Below are positions 1-5,163 of a DNA stretch of 5,163 nucleotides, piece by piece. The notes beneath the pieces are model-generated. The model was not told the origin of the DNA and searched no databases. It saw only the letters and a program-made list of their open reading frames with translations. How positions within the stretch are numbered: the stretch's first letter is position 1; every line of letters begins with the position of its first letter. Where the stretch lies: the NCBI GenBank assembly GCA_964230255.1, contig CAXRGW010000104.1, positions 1 through 5,163 on the forward strand. The letters run 5' to 3'. A program made the position numbers and the translations under genes. This DNA comes from Alteromonas_E sp964230255 (GTDB lineage Bacteria; Pseudomonadota; Gammaproteobacteria; Enterobacterales; Alteromonadaceae).

Positions 1-227
1 CAGCGCGCTCGAAATAGTACAACGACATTTCATGGTTGGTTTGAATACCGGAGTCTCGGTTGAGAAATATATGCCCTAATGCAAATGAGGCTTCCATATT
101 ACCACGCAGATAGAGCTTGAAGGTTTTTTACCCTACCTAAGAGACACTCAGCCTCAATGCATTGTGGTGAAATATTCGGTTTAACTAGAGCCACGCTAGA
201 AAAAAGTAACAGACTGAAAGCAAGCAT
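1..227 (-). pseudogene. Sel1-repeat exported protein, 5' part, frameshifted at an A6 run, runs off left edge
   Basis: Two adjacent minus-strand frames join into one sensible protein. The first starts at the ATG at 227-225 and gives a signal-peptide-like N-terminus (MLAFSLLLFSSVAL) followed by PQCIEAECLLGRVK; it then hits TAA at 101-99. The second, one base out of phase, is open from just after the A6 run (T6 at 124-129 on the plus strand) to the window edge. It reads RGNMEASFALGHIF, a GIQTN turn and then MSLYYFERA, the two-helix pattern of a Sel1/TPR-like repeat. Dropping one A joins them as LLGRVKTFKLYLRGN, about 75 codons to the edge. Sel1 repeats are protein-interaction scaffolds, often periplasmic; the partner here is unknown. 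The gene lies 86 nt downstream of the DUF5916 gene on the same strand, so cotranscription is possible. I cannot tell a true pseudogene from a homopolymer sequencing error. An ATG at 97-95 could be called as a false start of the second frame. Confidence 0.6.
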
Positions 228-239
228 AACGCTTAACAG

Positions 240-244
240 TCCTT
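240..244 (-). promoter_or_regulatory. Ribosome binding site AAGGA for the Sel1-repeat gene
   Basis: AAGGA on the minus strand lies 12 nt before the ATG at 227-225. The spacing is longer than ideal, but no other ATG, GTG or TTG lies in frame between it and that ATG, and the upstream in-frame TAA limits alternatives. It supports translation starting at 227 rather than at the internal ATG at 97. Confidence 0.4.
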
Positions 245-313
245 GTTATTCGGGTTGCTTTTAGACGTTAGCAAATTCGCCACATATCTCAAGGTAGATC
301 ACCGCATTTAGCT

Positions 314-2626
314 TTATTCAAGCCAGGCATAACTAAACTTCATAAATACTGACTGTTCCGCACTGGTCAATCGAACCAGACTGTCATCGTTAAATGATGT
401 ATCTGAAAAACCGATAAAGAACTTTGTCAGTGGGTTAATTTTATAGGAGTACAGCAATTGCCACCCCAAATCTTGTGACTCGGCATCGACCGTATCGATG
501 TAATTGTCTGGATTGCGATCAATATCTGAGTAAGACATGATTAAACGCAAGAATTGTCGCGCATCAAACTGGTAAGTGAATCTGGCATCAAGCAAATTAG
601 CGGTGAACAATGGTTGATTGTCCGCCTCGAAGTCGTTGTACAAGAAATACCCACCGACATACAAGTGTTGACCAATATTTAACTCGACTTCACCTTCAAA
701 AAAGATTCGCTCGCCCAATCGATTGTTTGCAAAATCAATTTGATCGCCGTAGCTAATAAACGAATTAAGGTAAAGAATCTCATTCGGTTGAGTCTCAAAA
801 AACAAACGCCATTGACGCTCGACGAAACGATCACTGTTGCCATCAATCGCCAAAGACGATGGATCGATACGCAGCCCAGCTCTATCTCGGCGCAGATAAC
901 CTAGCTCAGCAAAACTTTGATAATCACCGCGGATGCTAGCGTAAGCCTCAAGCTCTTTTTCTAAAAGTTCGCCGTCATCATTGTGCGCAATATCCCAATC
1001 ACCATTTATCCGAATACGATTCCACCAGCTATCTTCATTCCACCAGTAGTAGCCGCCACCGAGCACACTTGTATTGCGATCAACTCGCGAAACAAATCCT
1101 AGATCCGCACGGAAATCTTCGCCGTTTGAAAAGTGATCAGCCCGGAAGAACCAGTCACGCGCCTCGTGCCGATAGTTGATTCTAAAAGCTTGTCCAGTGA
1201 ACGCTTCGGTGCGCTGCGTTCGCAAAGCCTCTTCCGAAAAGCCCTGTGGAACTGAACAATCTTCTGAACAAAAGTCGCGGTATAAAAATTCAGGGTATTG
1301 CGTCTCAGAAACCACAAATTGTGCACGTAAAGTGTCATTCTCAGTAATCAGATAGCGCGCATCAATACCGTTAACATAATTGTGATAGCTGTCTGATTTC
1401 CTCAAAGTGCTCACCACACCGATCGAAAGGTCTGAAGAAAAGTCGTAGCGGTAACGAATAGCGGCATTGTTGGAGCTTTCCTGAATCTCAGCAACTGATG
1501 AACCCAAGTTACCAGGCACTAAAAAAGTCGTTGCAACGTCATCAGCAACAAACACACCAATAGAATGATCATCAACACGACCCGTTACTTTGGCGCCGAA
1601 ATCAGGTGAACCTATATTACGGGTGTAAATCAGATTCAAGTTCGAAGGGAAATAATCGGCATTTTCCGTAAAGAACGGGCGTTGTTCATCAAAAAACAGG
1701 GCGAAGGTATTGTTGATACTCAACTGAGCCACATCGGCTTCAACTTGAGAAAAGTCAGGATTAAGAGTGGCTTGTAGGGTGAATTCTGGAGTTATTCCCC
1801 AGTTTATATCGAGACCTAGTTCTTGATTATCATCGTAATTCCAATCACGAGTCTCATAGACATCCCTACTGCGCGATTTACCCGCAACAACCGTAGGCAC
1901 AACCGCCAAGTTGTTACCTTGCGTAGCATTCTCAAAGCCGCTAATTTCTTCGAGCTGGCATAAAATACAAGAGTTGTTCCGGTCACGCGGAATATTGGAG
2001 ATACGCATATAATCCTCACGCGGATAAAAGCGCAAGAATTCGGCGCCCCATACTTTAGTTCTAAGCCCCTCATCAAAGTTCATTGTACGCAGTGGCAAGG
2101 CCATCTCCACGACATAGCCTTGACCGGTAACCTGCCCAGCTGATTCCCAGATGGCATTCCAAGCCTCGCTCTCACGGCCTGTCATTTCGTTTTCAATGAC
2201 ATCAGCCTGCACACCAAATGGATTGACAAAAAATTGATAAGCCAGGCGTGAATCATTAAACGTATCTAATTTAACGCCGACCATATCACCACCAAATATC
2301 AAATCTCGGTCACGGTAAAATGCGCGAATTGCTTCAGGGTTAGGATCATGAGCTAGGAAAGCGATAAACAATGATGTGCCATCTTCATAAATGAAGACCT
2401 CGGTTTCGACTGGAGCTGCGGTATTTTCATAAGGTTCGGTAACGTACACCAAAGACTGTGTAGCGGCTTGTTGCCACTGCGGTTCATCTAACACTCCATC
2501 AAGTGTAGCGGCACCTTCCAAGTAAGGAATGGTCAGTTGAGTGTTTCTTTGCGGCTCCTGTTCTTGAGCCGCTGCTATCGATGCTATGACCAACAACAGA
2601 CATAAACCGATTAGGCTTTTTATCAT
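314..2626 (-). CDS. DUF5916 outer-membrane barrel protein with N-terminal CBM9-like domain
   Basis: The 770-aa product starts with a Sec signal peptide (residues 1 to about 20: short basic start, hydrophobic core, ASIAAA cleavage context). Residues about 32-200 look like the CBM9-like/DOMON sandwich usual in this family: DGVLDEPQWQQA near 43-54, then an IAFLAHDPNP strand and VKLDTFNDSRLAYQFFVNPFG at about 118-138. From about 238 the DUF5916 part begins, with its hallmark TLNPDFSQVEAD at 287-298 and FFDEQRPFFTENADYF at 311-326. The rest is rich in alternating aromatic and polar strands and ends FMKFSYAWLE, resembling an outer-membrane beta-barrel terminal strand. A CILC motif (Cys220, Cys223) and a second cysteine pair (Cys453, Cys457) could form disulfides. 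The length suits the family. Function is unknown; sugar-ligand binding or a transport/anchoring role is often guessed and is not shown here. The Shine-Dalgarno is weak (AT-rich leader), but the signal peptide supports this start. No clear terminator follows. Confidence 0.88.
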   Translation of the reverse strand: MIKSLIGLCLLLVIASIAAAQEQEPQRNTQLTIPYLEGAATLDGVLDEPQWQQAATQSLVYVTEPYENTAAPVETEVFIYEDGTSLFIAFLAHDPNPEAIRAFYRDRDLIFGGDMVGVKLDTFNDSRLAYQFFVNPFGVQADVIENEMTGRESEAWNAIWESAGQVTGQGYVVEMALPLRTMNFDEGLRTKVWGAEFLRFYPREDYMRISNIPRDRNNSCILCQLEEISGFENATQGNNLAVVPTVVAGKSRSRDVYETRDWNYDDNQELGLDINWGITPEFTLQATLNPDFSQVEADVAQLSINNTFALFFDEQRPFFTENADYFPSNLNLIYTRNIGSPDFGAKVTGRVDDHSIGVFVADDVATTFLVPGNLGSSVAEIQESSNNAAIRYRYDFSSDLSIGVVSTLRKSDSYHNYVNGIDARYLITENDTLRAQFVVSETQYPEFLYRDFCSEDCSVPQGFSEEALRTQRTEAFTGQAFRINYRHEARDWFFRADHFSNGEDFRADLGFVSRVDRNTSVLGGGYYWWNEDSWWNRIRINGDWDIAHNDDGELLEKELEAYASIRGDYQSFAELGYLRRDRAGLRIDPSSLAIDGNSDRFVERQWRLFFETQPNEILYLNSFISYGDQIDFANNRLGERIFFEGEVELNIGQHLYVGGYFLYNDFEADNQPLFTANLLDARFTYQFDARQFLRLIMSYSDIDRNPDNYIDTVDAESQDLGWQLLYSYKINPLTKFFIGFSDTSFNDDSLVRLTSAEQSVFMKFSYAWLE

Positions 2627-2701
2627 TATTTTTTTACCAAGTGCTGTACTAGATCCGTGAGTTTTTCGGCTGCGACCGATACTCTTTTGTTAAGCTAGGC
2701 A

Positions 2702-2729
2702 AGTATCGCATAGATTGTGTAATTACCAA
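2702..2729 (-). promoter_or_regulatory. Candidate sigma70-type promoter for the DUF5916 gene
   Basis: Read on the minus strand, TTGGTA (2729-2724) and GATACT (2707-2702) are separated by 16 nt. The -10 is preceded by TG one base away, an extended -10 feature. Each hexamer matches the consensus at 4 of 6 positions. Transcription would begin about 65-70 nt before the ATG at 2626. It lies in the 153-nt gap after the 219-aa gene, so the DUF5916 gene could be transcribed separately. Such matches occur by chance in AT-rich DNA. Confidence 0.3.
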
Positions 2730-2779
2730 ACGCTGATCGATAAAGCTGGTATTTTGTGCGCTCAGTGTTTTAGCGTTTA

Positions 2780-3439
2780 TTACTGAAATGCTTCTGCATT
2801 GTAATACCAAGGCTTGATCGAGCCGCAAAATAACAATTTCATAAGAAGCGCCTGTTCGCTGGGAACCGCTTCCGCGGTAAAAATTTGAGTAACACAGTTG
2901 CGTGCTTCTTCAACCAATAAAATGTGGTCAAAACTCGGTTTGCTTTTTATTCGGTGCACAAACATACGCTTGTCGCCACCGAGTTCAACCTGGTCGTATG
3001 TGTGCCGTAGCCCCGATGGCTCTAAGTTTTCTAAAGGACGATAATAGATTTGTTCAACAAAGTTAACCGGTACTTCCGGAAACATCAGGCTGCCGCCATT
3101 ATCATAATCCCCAAGGTAGACATCAACCGCGACCTCGACACTTTCTCCACGCATCAAGCGCTGTAAATTAAATGATTCGGTTTTGATTGTTACTCTATCG
3201 GCATCTCGAGTTAGAAAGAATACTTCCGGCCCTTTGGCATCAAGTAGATAAATTAGCTGTTGTTGCTTTGTACCGCTCAGGGCAGGTAAAAAAGAGGCAT
3301 ATAAATCTGATTCGCTCGACATAAGAACCATGCCATGACTGTCCACAAACTCCGGATCTAGCGGAGGTGGAGCTTCATCTTCAGCCTGAACTTGAGCGAT
3401 AAATAACACCAAACCGAGCATAATTAGCAACTTCTGCAT
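2780..3439 (-). CDS. Uncharacterised exported protein, 219 aa
   Basis: I do not recognise a named family with confidence. The N-terminus MQKLLIMLGLVLFIAQVQA is a clear Sec signal peptide with likely cleavage after Ala19, followed by an acidic, proline-rich start (EDEAPPPLDPE). No further membrane segment is seen, so the mature protein is probably periplasmic or secreted. A recognisable block is FVDSHGMVLMSS at 31-42 followed by LYASFLPAL at 46-54; I recall a similar HGM(V)L / LYASHLP pattern in unannotated proteobacterial exported proteins, from memory only. The middle is mostly predicted beta strands, and two cysteines remain (Cys182, Cys205) that could pair. A GGTGGGA element (3454-3448) sits 8 nt before the ATG and supports this start. 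It is upstream of, and codirectional with, the DUF5916 gene, at a distance that makes an operon possible but not certain. Confidence 0.75.
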   Translation of the reverse strand: MQKLLIMLGLVLFIAQVQAEDEAPPPLDPEFVDSHGMVLMSSESDLYASFLPALSGTKQQQLIYLLDAKGPEVFFLTRDADRVTIKTESFNLQRLMRGESVEVAVDVYLGDYDNGGSLMFPEVPVNFVEQIYYRPLENLEPSGLRHTYDQVELGGDKRMFVHRIKSKPSFDHILLVEEARNCVTQIFTAEAVPSEQALLMKLLFCGSIKPWYYNAEAFQ

Positions 3440-3470
3440 TTGAAAAATCCCACCAATTAAATATCTGATA

Positions 3471-3476
3471 AGTATA
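3471..3476 (-). promoter_or_regulatory. Candidate -10 element for the 219-aa exported protein gene
   Basis: On the minus strand this reads TATACT, a 5 of 6 match to the -10 consensus. It would place the transcript start near 3464, about 25 nt before the ATG, leaving room for the GGTGGGA ribosome binding site. No good -35 lies 16-19 nt upstream, so an activator or chance is equally possible. Confidence 0.25.
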
Positions 3477-3520
3477 TCGTATTTATCGTCTTACTCAGGA
3501 AAAAATTGACCGGTAAATAG

Positions 3521-3533
3521 CAAGCAAAGCTTG
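3521..3533 (+). repeat. Short inverted repeat CAAGC-AAA-GCTTG in the divergent intergenic region
   Basis: Two perfect 5-bp arms flank a 3-base centre, midway between the two divergent start codons (3439 and 3592). This is a plausible operator half-site arrangement, but the arms are short and there is no second copy in the window. It is too weak, and lacks a T-run, to be called a terminator. Confidence 0.2.
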
Positions 3534-3559
3534 AACTGAATGAACAAGACTGTTGAACT
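3531..3559 (+). repeat. Direct repeat TTGAACT, two copies 22 bp apart
   Basis: TTGAACT occurs at 3531-3537 and again at 3553-3559, just upstream of the aminotransferase gene. The 22-bp period is about two helical turns, so a protein could contact the same DNA face twice. The first copy overlaps the end of the CAAGC/GCTTG inverted repeat. Seven-base repeats can arise by chance; regulatory use is inference only. Confidence 0.2.
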
Positions 3560-3591
3560 AGCCTTTTATAAAAAAAACAGAAGTAATCGAC

Positions 3592-4518
3592 ATGGCAACA
3601 GGCACTCATCAATATGCAGACGATCCACGCAATAAAGATATCCTGATCAACATTAATGGCAAGTTCTATCACCGCGATGAGGCAAAAATTTCTGTGTTCG
3701 ACAGTGGTTTCATATTGGGTGACGGTGTTTGGGAAGGGATCCGTTTACACCATGGACGCCTGGCATTTATACAGCAACACATGAAACGTTTGTACGATGG
3801 TGCCAAAGCGTTGGATTTAGATATCGGCCTTCCACCTGAGGCCATGATCGAACGCCTTTACGAAACTTGCGCAGCTAATGATATGACCGACGGTGTTCAT
3901 ATTCGCTTAATGGTAACTCGCGGGCTGAAGGCAACCCCTTATCAAGACCCGAGAGTCACTATTTCACCGGCTACGATTGTCATTATCGCAGAGTATAAAA
4001 ACCCCCTCGGCTCAGCGCACAGTAAGGGAATAAGTTTATATACGTCACATGTCCGGCGCGGTTATCCAGATGTCCAAGATCCAAAGCTTAATACCCACTC
4101 GAAACTCAACTGTATTTTCGCCTGTATCCAAGCTGCAAAAGCCCATGCGGATGAAGCGTTAATGCTTGATCCTCACGGCTTTGTCGCAACCTGTAATTCA
4201 ACCCATTTTTTCATTGTCCGCGAAGGCGAAGTATGGACCTCTAGTGGCGATTTTTGCCTCGATGGTATTACGCGTCGCAATGTGATTAATGTATGTAAAG
4301 AAAACAATATTCCGGTGTTTGAACGCAACTTCTCGCTGGCCGATGTCTACGCAGCAGATGAGTCATTTATCACTGGTACCTTCGCTGGACTAACGCCAGT
4401 TAGCAGCGTTGATGGACGCGCCATCGGCAATGGCACAAATCTCATTACGCAACATTTAGAACAACTCTATATTGCTAAGATAGAAGCAGAAACAGAAGGA
4501 GCCGCTAAGCATGACTAA
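3592..4518 (+). CDS. Class IV PLP-dependent aminotransferase, BCAT/D-amino-acid transaminase fold
   Basis: The 308-aa cytoplasmic protein has the fold-type IV layout throughout. The block SVFDSGFILGDGVWEGIR spans 34-51. QQHMKRLYDGAKAL follows, with Arg66 matching the PLP-phosphate-binding arginine region. KLNTHSKLNC at 165-174 covers the Schiff-base lysine, most likely Lys165. EALMLDPHGFV precedes the PLP-ring loop, then CLDGITRRNVI at 222-232 and ITGTFAGLTPV at 260-270. Length fits the family. Members transfer amino groups between amino and keto acids; the substrate here is not deducible, and similarity to the plant 'BCAT-like' proteins seems closer than to IlvE, so ilvE should not be assigned. 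The usual Glu that binds the PLP ring nitrogen aligns with Thr200 (FVATCNSTHFF), which is unusual. The N-terminus (DDPRNKDILININGK) looks complete from this ATG; a weak CAGAAG lies 8 nt upstream. It overlaps the next gene by 8 nt. Confidence 0.9.
   Translation: MATGTHQYADDPRNKDILININGKFYHRDEAKISVFDSGFILGDGVWEGIRLHHGRLAFIQQHMKRLYDGAKALDLDIGLPPEAMIERLYETCAANDMTDGVHIRLMVTRGLKATPYQDPRVTISPATIVIIAEYKNPLGSAHSKGISLYTSHVRRGYPDVQDPKLNTHSKLNCIFACIQAAKAHADEALMLDPHGFVATCNSTHFFIVREGEVWTSSGDFCLDGITRRNVINVCKENNIPVFERNFSLADVYAADESFITGTFAGLTPVSSVDGRAIGNGTNLITQHLEQLYIAKIEAETEGAAKHD
4496..4501 (+). promoter_or_regulatory. Shine-Dalgarno AAGGAG for the sulfotransferase-like gene, inside the aminotransferase ORF
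   Basis: A six-base match to the anti-Shine-Dalgarno lies 9 nt before the ATG at 4511, within the last codons of the aminotransferase. It fixes the downstream start and, with the 8-nt overlap, points to translational coupling of the two genes. Confidence 0.7.
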
Positions 4519-5163
4519 GCGCATTGCTATGTGGTCAGGCCCAAGGAACATTTCTACTGCAATGATGCGCAGTTTTGAAAATCGTCCAGATTGCACAGTT
4601 GTTGACGAACCTTTTTATGCGTACTACCTAAGTCAAACCAAGAGCCCTCATCCAATGTTCGATGAAGTAGTCGCCAGCCAACCACTGGAGTATGCTCAAG
4701 TTGCAACAGACATGACGTCTGCTGATTTCAAATCAGAGATTCAATACCAAAAGCATATGACCCATCATATGCTACCGGGCTGTGATTTAAGTTGGACTGC
4801 CAAGTTAAACCACTGCTTCTTAATTCGCGATCCCGCTGAAGTGATTAACTCGTACACTAATGCACGCGGGATATGCAGCAGCGATGACATTGGCATTATT
4901 CGTCAATACGAACTCTATGAAGCAATAAGCTCCACGTCACAGCAACCCATTCCGGTCATTGATAGTAATGATGTACTACAACATCCCGATGTTATGTTGC
5001 CCAAAGTTTGCCTAGCGTTGGGCATAGCATTTGAACCAGCAATGTTGTCGTGGCCTAAAGGGCGACGTGAAAGTGATGGAGTTTGGGCAGAGCACTGGTA
5101 TAAAAGTGTTGTAAGCTCAACGGGCTTTTCAACTCGTGTAGTCGCTGAAGTTAAACTCAATAA
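4511..5163 (+). CDS. Sulfotransferase-like P-loop protein, 3' end missing at right edge
   Basis: The frame is open from ATG 4511 for 217 codons to the window edge with no stop; probably only some tens of residues are missing, judging from remembered family length (about 240 aa). The start IAMWSGPRNISTAMMRSFENR (5-25) sits where sulfotransferases bind the 5'-phosphosulfate of PAPS; it is a divergent loop, with Arg12 in place of the usual Lys. VVDEPFYAYYL follows at 30-40, then KHMTHHMLP (81-89) with candidate catalytic histidines. FLIRDPAEVINSY (103-115) gives Arg106 and Ser114 eight apart, as in the 3'-phosphate-binding motif. SWPKGRRESDGVW and WYKSVVSSTGF come near the C-terminus. No signal peptide or membrane segment is seen, so it is cytoplasmic. 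It probably transfers sulfate from PAPS to a small molecule, but the acceptor is unknown and PAPS use is unproven. The 8-nt overlap with the aminotransferase suggests a shared pathway. Confidence 0.8.
   Translation, partial: MTKRIAMWSGPRNISTAMMRSFENRPDCTVVDEPFYAYYLSQTKSPHPMFDEVVASQPLEYAQVATDMTSADFKSEIQYQKHMTHHMLPGCDLSWTAKLNHCFLIRDPAEVINSYTNARGICSSDDIGIIRQYELYEAISSTSQQPIPVIDSNDVLQHPDVMLPKVCLALGIAFEPAMLSWPKGRRESDGVWAEHWYKSVVSSTGFSTRVVAEVKLN

Noticed and set aside
123..130. A canonical -1 slippery heptamer (A AAA AAC, in phase with the Sel1 gene's first frame) suggesting programmed -1 frameshifting
   Set aside because: A -1 slip leads to a third frame that soon meets a TAG; the repeat-encoding frame needs +1 or loss of one A, so the heptamer does not explain it.
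155..164. Perfect palindrome CAATGCATTG
   Set aside because: Ten bases within coding sequence, expected by chance at this length, with no partner copy.
208..240. Terminator hairpin AAGC-GTTAT-GCTT followed by T residues after the DUF5916 gene
   Set aside because: The stem is only 4 bp, AT-rich, with the T-run well separated, and it overlaps the start of the Sel1-repeat gene.
1099..1338. Minus-strand open frames inside the DUF5916 gene (also 1816-2076)
   Set aside because: Out-of-phase shadows of a gene with strong family motifs; their translations show no coherent protein features.
2750..2779. Hairpin CGCT/AGCG after the 219-aa gene as a terminator
   Set aside because: Only a 4-bp stem with a 9-base loop and no following T-run.
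3531..3572. Sigma70 promoter for the aminotransferase built from TTGAAC (3531) or TTGACC (3506) and TATAAA (3567)
   Set aside because: Spacings are wrong for every -35/-10 pairing, and TATAAA alone would leave a leader of only about 13 nt.
3457..3672. Minus-strand frame of 71 codons crossing the intergenic region into the aminotransferase
   Set aside because: Overlaps the aminotransferase start and the candidate promoter of the exported-protein gene; hydrophobic but with no recognisable domain or good ribosome binding site.
4915..5160. Open minus-strand frame of about 81 codons
   Set aside because: It lies antisense to the well-supported sulfotransferase-like gene, has no ribosome binding site that I can see and resembles no protein family.

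Overview
The window looks like chromosome from a Gram-negative bacterium, most likely a marine-type gammaproteobacterium. I base this on a DUF5916-type outer-membrane barrel protein, several Sec-type signal peptides, moderate G+C (mid-40s % by eye) and the style of the aminotransferase/sulfotransferase pair. No phylogenetic marker is present, so this is inference. There are no rRNA, tRNA, CRISPR or insertion-sequence signals.

Left part (1-3439), all on the minus strand and read right to left: a 219-aa exported protein of unknown function (3439-2780); a 153-nt gap with a candidate promoter; a 770-aa exported protein with an N-terminal CBM9-like domain and a DUF5916 C-terminal outer-membrane domain (2626-314); an 86-nt gap; and the start of a Sel1-repeat protein running off the left edge (227-1). 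The Sel1 gene is broken by an apparent +1 frameshift at a run of six A (124-129). It is easy to miss because neither half-frame is long.

Right part (3592-5163), plus strand, divergent from the left part across a 152-nt intergenic region: a class IV PLP-dependent aminotransferase of the BCAT/D-amino-acid transaminase fold (3592-4518), overlapped by 8 nt by a sulfotransferase-like P-loop gene (4511 to beyond the right edge). The tight overlap with a strong internal Shine-Dalgarno implies translational coupling. As I recall it, plant 'branched-chain aminotransferase-like' proteins fuse the same two domains in one chain, which suggests that the two products work together on an unknown metabolite.

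The most notable points are this aminotransferase-sulfotransferase module, the replacement in its aminotransferase of the glutamate that normally contacts the PLP ring nitrogen (Thr200 here), and the homopolymer frameshift in the Sel1 gene. I see no defence system or mobile element.
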